The notes under the pieces: model-generated
What the model was told of the DNA's origin: nothing
The model's database searches: none
What the model saw: only the letters and a program-made list of their open reading frames with translations
Shown here: positions 38,069 to 47,248 of the stretch, piece by piece
Layout of the letters: each line of letters begins with the position of its first letter
How positions within the stretch are numbered: the first letter of the stretch is position 1
NCBI GenBank assembly: GCA_004173185.1
Contig: SEFZ01000005.1
Coordinates: 62,001 to 126,000 of the forward strand
From: Sphingomonadales bacterium
GTDB lineage: Bacteria; Pseudomonadota; Alphaproteobacteria; Sphingomonadales; Sphingomonadaceae
DNA: 64,000 nucleotides
Reading direction: 5' to 3'
Made by a program: the position numbers and the translations under genes

Positions 38069-40792
38069 ATGCGCATTCGGAACTCATTCGCCTCTAGAGG
38101 CAGGATCACCCGCCGTGCCGTATTGCTGGCGGGCGCGATTCTGCTGCCGATTGCGCCGGTATCGGCGCAGACTGCGGTAACGGAGGACGACGAAGCGACT
38201 GTCGCTGCGCCTGAATCGCAGGAGATCGTGGTCACGGGCACCAGCATCCGTGGTCAGGCGCCCGTCGGCGCGACCGTTCAGGTGGTCGATTCCGCAACCT
38301 TACGGGCGTCCGGCCTGTCGAATACAAACGATGCGCTCAAGAACATTCCGCAAGTCGTGAACCTGGGAACCGACGAAGGCCGCGGAGGAGGCGTGCAAGG
38401 CGCCCAGGCCAACGTGTCGCAAGCAAAGACCGTCAACCTGCGTGGCCTGGGTACGGAATCGACGCTGGTCCTGCTCAATGGTCGGCGCATCGCCCCCGCG
38501 GGCACCAATGGCGCCGGCTATGACGTCTCGGTATTTCCGGTCAATTCTATCGCCCGCGTGGAAGTCGTCGCGGACGGCGCGTCCGCCATTTATGGTTCGG
38601 AAGCGGTCGGCGGCGTCATAAACTTTATCACCAATCGCAAATATGAAGGCGCTGAGACCTTCCTGCGCTACGGTTCGGCCGAAGGGTTCAACGAGAAGAA
38701 ATTCGGCCAGACTTTCGGCTATCAGTGGCGCGACGGCGGCATCTTTGCCAGCTACGAACATTATCAGCGCGGTGGCTTGCTCGGCCGCGAGCGGGCTGAA
38801 GTAACCCAGGATCTTCGTTCGGTCGGTGGGCCGGATCTGCGTGGTACCTTCGGGTCACCCGGTACGATCATCATTGGCACGACCACCTATGCAACTCCGT
38901 TGGGGACACGCGGCGTAGGCTTGTTGCCCGGCCAGTTTACCGCCGGCACTGCTAACCGCGAAGACGTCAACGATACCCGCAGCCTGCTCGTCGACACCAA
39001 CCAGGATAACGGCTTCCTTTCGGCGTATCAGAACCTCACCCCCAATCTTGAGATCTGGGCGGAAGGGTATTTCAACGACCGGCAATATACGGGTTTCGGA
39101 TCGAGCCTGAACCGCGGGACTCCCGCCGCCACGATCGTCGTTCCCAGAACGAATCCCTTCTTCGTTCACCCGACCAATCCGGCAGCGACCAGCGTCAACG
39201 TCAACTACAGCTTCACGCGTAACGTCGGCGCCAATACGGAAGGTGGCGAGCGGGGCTATCAGGTCGCCAGCGGCCTGACCTATCGCCCATTCGGCAATTG
39301 GTCGGTCGACGGCATGCTGAGCTTTAGTGGAAACAAGGCATTCCGCCGCGCCGATCAGCTATGGAGCTTCAATCTCACGTCGATCCTGGCGGACAGCAAC
39401 CCAGCGACCGCGTTCAACCCGTTCTGCGATACGATCCGTTATTCGGACTGCAACAATCCGGCCACGATAGCGAAGCTGCAGGGTTACAACGTAATCGAAG
39501 GCCTGTTCCACTCTACCGACGCGGTCATCAAAGCCAACGGTTCGCTGCTCTCGCTGCCGGGCGGCGACGTTTCGCTGGCGTTTGGCGGCGAATATATGAA
39601 TTCGCGCCTTCGCACCCGGATTGTTCAGCTGACGACGGCCGCTACCGAAACCACGCGTGTAACCTTTGCCCGCCGTACGATTAAATCTGGCTTTGCCGAA
39701 CTCGCAATCCCGGTGTTCGGCGCGGAAAACGAGACGTTCGGCCTGCATCGCCTGCAGCTCTCCGCAGCAATCCGCACCGATGAATATTCAGATTTCGGGC
39801 GCACGACGAACCCGAAATTCGGGATCACCTGGGCACCCTTCCGGGGACTTTCGTTCCGGGGCAGCTATGGCACTTCGTTCCGCGCGCCGACGCTGGCGAA
39901 TATCGATTTCGGAAACAGCGCGACCTATTCCTCCATCGACATCTTCGATCCTTCGCTCGGCAGGTCGATCCGCGTGATTCAGTTGCTGGGTGCCCGCGAC
40001 GGCCTGCAGCCTGAGAAGGCTACGACGCACACCATAGGTGCGGATTTCACGCCAAGCGCGGTTCCTGGTCTGCGGGCTTCGGTAACCTATTATAACATCG
40101 ACTATTCGAACCGGATCACTTCGGTCTCTTCGACCAACATTCTGTCGAACCAGGCCGTCTATGGTAAGTATCTGATCCGAAACCCGGATCAAGCGCTGCT
40201 GCTCTCATACATCAACAGCATCTATTTCCGGAACGCGCCGGAAAACCCCGCCAATTTCGTCGCGATCATCGATGGGCGCACGAGCAACCTTGGCGGGCTC
40301 AAGCAGAACGGAATCGATGGATCGATTTCGTACGCTTTTTCCGGGCTGAACAGCGATTGGAATGTCGGCGCGACCGCCACGAAGATCCTGAAGGCCAGCC
40401 AGTCGCCTGCGATGGGCCTGCCCTACGTTGATACGCTCGACATCATCAATAACCCAGTCTCCTTCCGCGCACGGGGAACGGTGGGTGTGTCGAACGGCGG
40501 GTTCCGCCTCGATGCCTTCGTCTCGCATGTCGGCTCCTACACCAACAATCTGCGTACGCCGCAGGAGAAGATATCGAGCTGGACCACGCTCGACCTCTCC
40601 GTTTCCTACACCATGCCGGAAAGCGCGGGCTGGGCTCGCGGGCTCCGTCTGGGCCTCAGCCTGGTCAACGCGACAGACGCGGCTCCGCCGCTGGTGATCA
40701 ACACCACCACCGCGTCCGAAGGGCTCTACGATCCGCAAAACGCAAGCGTGACCGGCCGCTTCGTCGCGTTCGAACTTAGCAAGAAATGGTGA
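38069..40792 (+). CDS. TonB-dependent outer-membrane receptor
   Basis: 907 residues from the ATG at 38069, preceded by GGAGAGG. Signal peptide to about VSAQ (residue 34), a TonB-box-like QEIVVTGTSI near 55-64, the plug domain with NLRGLGTESTLVLLNGRRI and IYGSEAVGGVINFIT, then the 22-strand barrel ending in a terminal Trp (FELSKKW). In sphingomonads such receptors import bulky aromatic or terpenoid compounds; with the operator upstream and the oxygenase downstream, this one probably brings in the pathway substrate. Confidence 0.93.
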   Translation: MRIRNSFASRGRITRRAVLLAGAILLPIAPVSAQTAVTEDDEATVAAPESQEIVVTGTSIRGQAPVGATVQVVDSATLRASGLSNTNDALKNIPQVVNLGTDEGRGGGVQGAQANVSQAKTVNLRGLGTESTLVLLNGRRIAPAGTNGAGYDVSVFPVNSIARVEVVADGASAIYGSEAVGGVINFITNRKYEGAETFLRYGSAEGFNEKKFGQTFGYQWRDGGIFASYEHYQRGGLLGRERAEVTQDLRSVGGPDLRGTFGSPGTIIIGTTTYATPLGTRGVGLLPGQFTAGTANREDVNDTRSLLVDTNQDNGFLSAYQNLTPNLEIWAEGYFNDRQYTGFGSSLNRGTPAATIVVPRTNPFFVHPTNPAATSVNVNYSFTRNVGANTEGGERGYQVASGLTYRPFGNWSVDGMLSFSGNKAFRRADQLWSFNLTSILADSNPATAFNPFCDTIRYSDCNNPATIAKLQGYNVIEGLFHSTDAVIKANGSLLSLPGGDVSLAFGGEYMNSRLRTRIVQLTTAATETTRVTFARRTIKSGFAELAIPVFGAENETFGLHRLQLSAAIRTDEYSDFGRTTNPKFGITWAPFRGLSFRGSYGTSFRAPTLANIDFGNSATYSSIDIFDPSLGRSIRVIQLLGARDGLQPEKATTHTIGADFTPSAVPGLRASVTYYNIDYSNRITSVSSTNILSNQAVYGKYLIRNPDQALLLSYINSIYFRNAPENPANFVAIIDGRTSNLGGLKQNGIDGSISYAFSGLNSDWNVGATATKILKASQSPAMGLPYVDTLDIINNPVSFRARGTVGVSNGGFRLDAFVSHVGSYTNNLRTPQEKISSWTTLDLSVSYTMPESAGWARGLRLGLSLVNATDAAPPLVINTTTASEGLYDPQNASVTGRFVAFELSKKW

Positions 40793-40893
40793 ACGGCCGC
40801 CGTTGCGGCGGGCGCAGCGTGGCGCACGTCGCCGCGCCGCGTTCGCTGCGACGGCCAGCCTGACACGCATCACGTCTCGGGGATTCCAGTAAG

Positions 40894-42375
40894 ATGAGTT
40901 TGTTCAATCGTAATCACCCCGTCTTCAGCGGGGGCAACGCGCCGGTCCGAATCGAAACTGATGCTATCTGCCTCGAGACCGACGGCGCCCTGCCGGATGA
41001 ATTGAAGGGCAGCTATTTCCGGCTTACTGCAGATCCCCAATTTCCCCCGCGTCTGCGTCCCGTGCTGGTCGAGGCGGACGGCCATGTCGGCGCCTTTCAT
41101 TTCCGCGATAACGGGCAAGTCGATTATGTCGGAAAATGGGTTCGCACAGAGCGCTTCCTGCGCGAGCGGGCCGCCCGGCGCGCCCTTTTCGGCACCTATC
41201 GCAATCGCTTTACCGATGAAGAGAGCGTGCTCGATTCCGATCGCACGACTGCAAACACCGCTTTCATGTTTCACCATCACAAGTTCTTCGCGCTGAAGGA
41301 AGACGGCCTCCCGTACCAGCTCGATCCCGAGACGCTGGACACGATCGGCCGCTATGACTTTGGCGGAACGGTGAGCGCCAAGAGCCTGTCTGCGCATCCA
41401 AAGGTTGATTCACGCACCGGGGAATTGATCACGCACAGTGGCCAGGCGAAGGGCGAGGGCACGCCCGACATCGCGTATTACGTGTTCGACAAGAACGGCA
41501 CCAAGACCGTCGAGCGCTGGTTCGAGGCGCCATATTCAAGCATCGTCCACGACATCGCGATCACCCAGGACTGGGTGGTCCTGCCGATCATGCCGGCCGT
41601 GGTGGAGGAGGAGCGGCTTCGCGCCGGCGGAGCGACCTATTGGTGGAAGCCCGAATTGGGCAATCACATCGCCGTTTTTCGTCGCGATGGCACGGGCGAT
41701 GTTCGCTGGTTCCGCACCAAGGCAACCTACGCGTTCCACGTCGTGAACAGCTATCAGGACGGCGACCGGCTGATCATCGACGTGATGGACGCGGAAGAGT
41801 TTCCGATGTGGTGGCCACGTCCCGAACAGGTTGCCGCGCTGCGCAGCGGCGAGATCAAGCGCGACAAGTTCGTCGCACAGCTCACGCGCTGGACGATCGA
41901 TCTTGCCGGTGACAGCGACGATATCGAACGCGAGCTTCTCCATCCGTGGGAAGCCGAGATGCCGCGGATCGATGATCGCTTCGCGGGTCAGCCCTATCGC
42001 TATGCAGTCTATGGCGTGGACGATCCCAGCTTCCCGCTGGCGCACGGCCTGGCGGAATTGGGCGTGAACCACAATTCGGTGGGCTGGTGGGATCACCAGA
42101 CGCGGACGCTCACCAGCTGGTACACCGGTCCGAATTCTTCAGTCGGCGAGCCGGTGTTCACACCTCGGTCGCCAGATGCGCCGGAAGGCGACGGGTTCAT
42201 CCTCGCGGTCGTCCAGCGCCTTGCCGAACAGCGCAGCGAGCTGGTCGTGATCGACACGCGCGACGTGGCCGCCGGGCCAATCGCCAGCGTCCACGCGCCG
42301 CACCGTTTGAAGAACGCGATCCACAATCTCTGGATCGACCAGGAACAGCTCAACGAGGGAGGCGAGAAAGCCTAA
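40894..42375 (+). CDS. carotenoid cleavage oxygenase family, lignostilbene-dioxygenase-like
   Basis: 493 residues. The four iron-binding His residues are H168 (SAHPKVD), H219 (SIVHDIAIT), H282 (AFHVVNS) and H477 (NAIHNLW). FGTYRNRFTDEESV and FALKEDGLPYQLDPETL closely resemble lignostilbene dioxygenases, and Tyr102 and Lys135 fall where those enzymes hold the 4-hydroxyl of a phenolic stilbene. Expected chemistry is oxidative cleavage of a C=C bond between two aryl groups to two aldehydes. The stop (TAATG) overlaps the next start, so it is translationally tied to the first HAD/BCR pair. Confidence 0.88.
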   Translation: MSLFNRNHPVFSGGNAPVRIETDAICLETDGALPDELKGSYFRLTADPQFPPRLRPVLVEADGHVGAFHFRDNGQVDYVGKWVRTERFLRERAARRALFGTYRNRFTDEESVLDSDRTTANTAFMFHHHKFFALKEDGLPYQLDPETLDTIGRYDFGGTVSAKSLSAHPKVDSRTGELITHSGQAKGEGTPDIAYYVFDKNGTKTVERWFEAPYSSIVHDIAITQDWVVLPIMPAVVEEERLRAGGATYWWKPELGNHIAVFRRDGTGDVRWFRTKATYAFHVVNSYQDGDRLIIDVMDAEEFPMWWPRPEQVAALRSGEIKRDKFVAQLTRWTIDLAGDSDDIERELLHPWEAEMPRIDDRFAGQPYRYAVYGVDDPSFPLAHGLAELGVNHNSVGWWDHQTRTLTSWYTGPNSSVGEPVFTPRSPDAPEGDGFILAVVQRLAEQRSELVVIDTRDVAAGPIASVHAPHRLKNAIHNLWIDQEQLNEGGEKA

Positions 42376-43520
42376 TGACGACCAATCTTCTCGGTCAGGC
42401 TGTGCCTGACGACCTAAGGGCGGCAGACCGCGATCGCACCATGGCGGGGCGCCTTCACTACCAGAATGGCGGCAAGGTATGCGGCTATTTCGGAACGGGC
42501 ATGCCGATCGAAATCGCTATGGCGACAGGCCATATGCCGATGGCGATCATGCCGCATCCGGACCGGCCGACGCCCCATGCAGAGGAATGGCTGAATCCGA
42601 CGTTCGATCCGACACGACGGCTGGTTCTCGATCAACTGCTGAGCGGCGAGCTTGAGTTCGTGGATGTCGCCGTAGCGGTAAGCCAGGCATCGACCGACTC
42701 GCATGTCTTTCACACTGCGCGCGAAATCCTGCGCCAGGGCTTTGGCGGGGTCATTCCTCCCCTGCATCACTACAGCCTGCTGGGCCTGCAAAGCGATGCG
42801 GTCCGCGAATATGGCCGCATGGAAATCGACTCGCTGGCCCGCCGCCTGCGCGCAAATTCCGGTATTGAAGCCACCGACGCACGCCTGCGCGATGCGATCG
42901 CGCTGACCAACGCGATCCGTGCGCAATGGCGCGCGCTCAATACGCTGCGCCTCGCCGGTGCGGTTAGCGGCACGGACGCCCTGCAGCTCATGTCGCCTGC
43001 GCGGTTCATGGAGCCCGAAGCCTATCTGGAGTCGATCACCCGCGCCGTCGCGGGATTGGGTGAGCGCAAATTGACTGGCCCACGCCTTATGGTGATCAGT
43101 TCAACGCCGCTAAGTGATACGCGTGTCCACGAAGCGATTGAGGCCGCTGGTGCGATCGTGATCGGCGAAGACGATATCTGGGGTGCGCGCTCGGCAACGC
43201 CGGATATCGAGGCTGGTGATGACGTAATACAATCGATCTACCGCCATTATTACGATCATGTGCCCAATCGGTCGGTTTACCCCGCGACCGTGCGTCTGGG
43301 GTGGATCTACGAGAATATGGTGTTGCCCGAAGTCGATGGCGTCATCGTCCAGATGACCCGCGCCGATCGCGATCTCGGCTGGGATTATCCGCGAATTCGC
43401 GACTTCCTGACCAGCAACGGAAAGCCGCATCTAATGACCCGAGAGGACGCTGCCACCGACGACGGTGCCGCTGCTCTGACGCGCGAAGTCGCGGCCTTTA
43501 TCAACCAGATTCAGGAGTAA
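42375..43520 (+). CDS. HAD/BCR-family subunit, short type (C1); cluster cysteines missing
   Basis: 381 residues from the ATG at 42375 overlapping the oxygenase stop. The fold is that of the shorter subunit of 2-hydroxyacyl-CoA dehydratases / benzoyl-CoA reductase: KVCGYFGTGMPIEIAMATGHMP at the N-terminus, a long helical middle, and VLPEVDGVIVQMTRADRD near the end. The protein has a single Cys (C36). Where family members carry the CD-type and FC-type cluster ligands it reads VAVSQASTDSH and VQMTRADRDLGW. It is unlikely to bind the usual [4Fe-4S] cluster. Paired with the next gene. Confidence 0.82.
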   Translation: MTTNLLGQAVPDDLRAADRDRTMAGRLHYQNGGKVCGYFGTGMPIEIAMATGHMPMAIMPHPDRPTPHAEEWLNPTFDPTRRLVLDQLLSGELEFVDVAVAVSQASTDSHVFHTAREILRQGFGGVIPPLHHYSLLGLQSDAVREYGRMEIDSLARRLRANSGIEATDARLRDAIALTNAIRAQWRALNTLRLAGAVSGTDALQLMSPARFMEPEAYLESITRAVAGLGERKLTGPRLMVISSTPLSDTRVHEAIEAAGAIVIGEDDIWGARSATPDIEAGDDVIQSIYRHYYDHVPNRSVYPATVRLGWIYENMVLPEVDGVIVQMTRADRDLGWDYPRIRDFLTSNGKPHLMTREDAATDDGAAALTREVAAFINQIQE

Positions 43521-43525
43521 GGCGG

Positions 43526-44818
43526 ATGAGCCTAGTACAGACCGACCGCAGCCGAACCGGCGCGCCCGCCAAGGTGCAGCAGGAAATGGCGGTTACCCCC
43601 GAGATCCGCGCCCACCAGAAGCAATGGTTCAGCGAACTCCACCAGCGCGTTGCCGACGGCGAGCCCTATGTTCTCGCGCCGGCCGTATCGCCGCACGAGA
43701 TCTTCGAATCCTTCGACATCCCCTATGTTTGCAACGAATGGTGGTCCGGCCTAACCGCCGCCCGCCGCCAGTCGGCCGAATATTTCAACCTTCTGGAAAA
43801 TCGCGGATATCACGATACGCTGGTGCGCTACGGCGCGCTGTCTCTCGGGACCGCCCTCGCTACCAAGGATGAAGTCAGCCCACCTTGGGGTGGCCTGCCC
43901 AAGCCTGCATTCGTCCTTTATCAAGGCTTGAACGGCACCGCCGCACGCTGGGAAAATGTTGCCGAGGCGTTCGACTGCCCTGCTTTCATGACCTCCGCCG
44001 GCGCAGATCCCAAACGCGTCCACCACAAGTGGTGGGAAGTATCCAAGTGGATGTGGGAAGAGCTTTACGACAATGCCCGCATCGATTCGATCGTCGAGGG
44101 ATATCGCGAGATCATCGCGCAATGCGAGAAGATCACGGGCAAGAAGTTCGACATCGACAAGCTGCGCGAAGTCATGGACCGCGCCAACGCGCAGGAGGAC
44201 GCGTTTGGCGAGGTCCGCAAGATCATGCAGACCGCACCCAAGGCGCCGGTCAGCCTCGCCGAAGAGCTCGGCAATGTGATGACCATCCAATGGCATCGCG
44301 GTAGCCAGTGGGCGCTCGATGCCGCCATCAAGTTCCGCGACGAAGTGAAGCAGCGCGCCGCGGACGGGGTAGCCGTCTGCCCCAACGAGCGTATTCGCCT
44401 GATGTGGGGCTGGCTGGGCCTGTGGCAGAATATCGGCTTCTACCGGGCATATGAACAGTCGCACGGCGCGGTGTTCGTCCGCTCGATCTACATGTCGATC
44501 GCGATCGATGGCTACACGCGTTACGGCACCCGCGATCCGCTGCGCGCCCTCGCCGCGCGCTATGCGGGGATCAGCACCGAGCTGACCGTACCGCCTGCGG
44601 ACACGGGCTGGGCAGTCCACGAGGCACAGGAATATCGCTGCAACGGCGCGGTGATCCTGCCGAGCGACACCAAGCTGATGGAACGGGCGCTCGAAGACGC
44701 CGGCATTCCGACGATGGTGATCCCCGTTGATCCCGTCGACGGACGAACCTGGGACGAAGAGAGGGTAAGCGACATGATGCAGGACTTCCTTGAAAATCGC
44801 GTTGCGAAGACTCTCTGA
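43526..44818 (+). CDS. HAD/BCR-family subunit, long type (B1); cluster cysteines missing
   Basis: 430 residues from the ATG at 43526, five bases after C1, with AGGAGTAAGGCGG ahead. It matches the long subunit type: IFESFDIPYVCNEWW, PWGGLPKPAFVLY, TIQWHRGSQWAL, RLMWGWLGLWQNIGFY. Compared with the intact protein at 52227-53513, the ligand positions C86, C89 and C120 are V100, G103 and N136, and about 10 residues holding the last Cys (C368) are deleted. Five other Cys are scattered elsewhere. Probably a cluster-free CoA-ester-binding subunit; activity unknown. Confidence 0.82.
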   Translation: MSLVQTDRSRTGAPAKVQQEMAVTPEIRAHQKQWFSELHQRVADGEPYVLAPAVSPHEIFESFDIPYVCNEWWSGLTAARRQSAEYFNLLENRGYHDTLVRYGALSLGTALATKDEVSPPWGGLPKPAFVLYQGLNGTAARWENVAEAFDCPAFMTSAGADPKRVHHKWWEVSKWMWEELYDNARIDSIVEGYREIIAQCEKITGKKFDIDKLREVMDRANAQEDAFGEVRKIMQTAPKAPVSLAEELGNVMTIQWHRGSQWALDAAIKFRDEVKQRAADGVAVCPNERIRLMWGWLGLWQNIGFYRAYEQSHGAVFVRSIYMSIAIDGYTRYGTRDPLRALAARYAGISTELTVPPADTGWAVHEAQEYRCNGAVILPSDTKLMERALEDAGIPTMVIPVDPVDGRTWDEERVSDMMQDFLENRVAKTL

Positions 44819-45978
44819 TGGGCGCGACCGACACGCTCCACCGCGCTTACGCCGAACGGGACGAAGCAGCGCGCGCATGGCGGGCAGCGGGCGGCAAGGT
44901 GATCGGCTATCTTGAGGATAATGTTCCCGAGGAACTGATCATCGCCGCTGGCTTCATGCCCTATCGGATCAGCGGCGATCCGCATCAGCCGACGGATACG
45001 CTCACGAAATATCTGTATCCCTTCTGGAAGAAGCACGGCCTGTCGGATCGGCAGGTCAGCCTCGGCTTCCAGATGTCGATGCTCGACCTGCTGTATCGCG
45101 GCCGGTATGATTTTCTCGACTATCTGGTGATCCCCTTCTCGCGAAAGGGCATCCTGTCGTTTTGCCAGCAGCTCAGCGCACCGCAGAAAACCTATCCAGA
45201 GCTGAAAATTCCCGAATTCTGGTTCCTGGACCGGGCGACAACCCCCGGCTTCGATTCCAGTATGTTCAATCAGGCACGGATCGCCGATCTGAAGGCGCAA
45301 CTGGAAAAATGGGCAGGCGGCCCGATTGCCGATCAGGACATCAGCGCCGCGATCCAGCTTACCAACCGCATCCGCGCCGGGATCGCACGGCTAGGGGAAT
45401 TGCGCGTCGAGAAGCGCATCTCGGGCAGCGATGCGCTTGCGCTGATCGGCGCAGGCAAGCTGCTTCCGCCCGCCGACTACGCAGGGTTGCTCGATCAGGC
45501 GATCCTGGAACTCGCGGACGCTCCGGTCCGCGATGGCCCACGCATTTTCCTTGCGGGCAGCCCCCAGGACAATGACCAGCTCTATCGCCTGATCGAAGCC
45601 GATGGCGCGACGGTGGTTGCCGAAAATCACTATTGGGGCAGCCGCGCGGCGGAATATCCGGTCGATCCCGACATGCCACCGGTGATCGCGATCGGCGACA
45701 TGTATCACAAGAAGCCCGCGAGCGTGGTCTATCCGCTTCAAAGAGCGATCGACGAATGCGTCGCGCGGGCGGTCGCGGCGCGTGCCGACGGCGTTGTGAT
45801 CAGCGTCTACGCCCATGACAATCTTGAAATCTGGCCCGTGCCGGACACGATCGACGCCCTCGCAGTCGTGGGAATCCCGTCGCTCTACCTGAACGGGCAG
45901 CCCTATCTTATCGATGCGCCCGATGCCCTGCGGGCACAATTGGGCACCTTTACCGCCGAACTGGAGGGCGCAGAATGA
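44818..45978 (+). CDS. HAD/BCR-family subunit, short type (C2); cluster cysteines missing
   Basis: 386 residues; the ATG shares one base with the B1 stop (TGATG). GGKVIGYLEDNVPEELIIAAGFMPYR is the family N-terminal block but lacks the Cys usual after GY, YLVIPFSRKGIL replaces the CD motif, and ARADGVVISVYAHDNLEIW replaces the late Cys motif. Only two Cys are present, both elsewhere. It is closer in its N-terminal block to functional family members than C1, which suggests independent origin rather than recent tandem duplication. Confidence 0.82.
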   Translation: MGATDTLHRAYAERDEAARAWRAAGGKVIGYLEDNVPEELIIAAGFMPYRISGDPHQPTDTLTKYLYPFWKKHGLSDRQVSLGFQMSMLDLLYRGRYDFLDYLVIPFSRKGILSFCQQLSAPQKTYPELKIPEFWFLDRATTPGFDSSMFNQARIADLKAQLEKWAGGPIADQDISAAIQLTNRIRAGIARLGELRVEKRISGSDALALIGAGKLLPPADYAGLLDQAILELADAPVRDGPRIFLAGSPQDNDQLYRLIEADGATVVAENHYWGSRAAEYPVDPDMPPVIAIGDMYHKKPASVVYPLQRAIDECVARAVAARADGVVISVYAHDNLEIWPVPDTIDALAVVGIPSLYLNGQPYLIDAPDALRAQLGTFTAELEGAE

Positions 45979-47183
45979 CACAGGCACAGCCCCCTCGCCT
46001 CGAATCCGTCAACCAGGTTCGCGCGCACCAGCGCGAATGGCTCGACGCGACCCGCCGCGAAGTCGCCGATGGCGGGCATTTCGCCATCTGCAACGGCGAC
46101 GAGTTCGAAGAAGTATTCATCGCGATGGGCATTCCCGTAGTCGCGATAAACTATTGGAACTATCTCGTCGTAGCGCAGCAAAAGAAGCAATATTATTTCG
46201 ACGTGCTCAACAAGCGCGGCTACCCCGGCGATAACTTCTTTGCACTCGGCCTCGCCAGTTCGATGGAGCCGACTCAGGCACCCTGGGGTGGCCTGCCCAA
46301 GCCGACGCTGATCTGCGGCAGCCTGCGCTACGAGATGGAATTGCGCGTCACCGAATTATGGGCGCGCGAATATGGCTGCCCGATCATCCCGATGGACTTC
46401 GCATTCCCGACTTCGGCGCTGCAGGAATATCCGGACAATTGGTATGATCTGATCCGCAACGACTGGGAGTCCTTGGTCGATCCGCATCGGCTCGAATTCC
46501 GGATGATGCAGGAACGGCGCGCGATCACCTATGTCGAGCAGCTGACCGGAAAGACATTCAGCGTTGCGGAACTGGAGCGCTCGATGACCCTGCTCAACGA
46601 GCAGATGGACTATTGGGCGCGGGCACGCGAATTGCTGGGTGGCGCACATCCCTGTCCCGTCACCATGCGGGATCAGATGTCGATGTATCAGGCGATGTGG
46701 CATCGCGGCACCGAAGCCGGTGTCAAACTGGTCCGCAATTATTGCGAAGAAGTCGAGCACCGGGTCAAGCAGGGCATTGGCGGATATCGCAACGAGAAGA
46801 TCCGTTTCTATTACGGTGATCAGGTTCCCGCATTCCAGGATTGGGCCGAGGAAACCTATGGCGCGGTAGCAGTGGCCGGTAGCTATAGCGGCTTTCCGGA
46901 CGCCTATGCCCGCAACATCCACAATCACGATCCGATGCGCGCGCTGGCGGCTCGCCACCTGCTGCTCGTACTGTACGATCATAATTGGATACTGAAGCAG
47001 GCGAAGGAGCATCGCTGCGACGCCTTCATCATGATCGAACCGCACACCACGCCCGAATACCCCTCGATCGAGCAGCAGACTGCCGAAGCAGCGGGTATTC
47101 CGTATCTCGCTATCCCGCGCGACGCCGACGATCCGGAGATCCGTGCGATGGTTTCGAAGTTCATCGAAGAACGGCTGCTTTAA
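45975..47183 (+). CDS. HAD/BCR-family subunit, long type (B2); cluster cysteines missing
   Basis: 402 residues, coupled to C2 by ATGA overlap. IFIAMGIPVV-type and PWGGLPKPTLICG blocks and MYQAMWHRGTEAGVKL identify the long subunit type. Against the intact protein at 52227-53513, C86, C89 and C120 become F88, L91 and Y119, and the late block reads CDAFIMIEPHTTPEYPS without the Cys. It is the last gene of the five-gene oxygenase-C1-B1-C2-B2 operon and is followed by two strong hairpins. Confidence 0.82.
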   Translation: MTQAQPPRLESVNQVRAHQREWLDATRREVADGGHFAICNGDEFEEVFIAMGIPVVAINYWNYLVVAQQKKQYYFDVLNKRGYPGDNFFALGLASSMEPTQAPWGGLPKPTLICGSLRYEMELRVTELWAREYGCPIIPMDFAFPTSALQEYPDNWYDLIRNDWESLVDPHRLEFRMMQERRAITYVEQLTGKTFSVAELERSMTLLNEQMDYWARARELLGGAHPCPVTMRDQMSMYQAMWHRGTEAGVKLVRNYCEEVEHRVKQGIGGYRNEKIRFYYGDQVPAFQDWAEETYGAVAVAGSYSGFPDAYARNIHNHDPMRALAARHLLLVLYDHNWILKQAKEHRCDAFIMIEPHTTPEYPSIEQQTAEAAGIPYLAIPRDADDPEIRAMVSKFIEERLL

Positions 47184-47248
47184 GCCGTTCTTCGATCCAG
47201 AAAATGCGCGAGAGCGGCCGGAGCGATCAGATCGCTTCGGCCGCTTTT
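47163..47248. terminator. two tandem hairpins between convergent genes
   Basis: First: perfect 14-bp stem (47163-47176 / 47183-47196) with a 6-base loop that includes the B2 stop codon. Second: 16-bp stem with one G-T pair (47213-47228 / 47230-47245) followed by a short T run on the plus strand; it overlaps the last codons of the convergent CoA-transferase. The second is the likelier plus-strand terminator. Confidence 0.72.
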
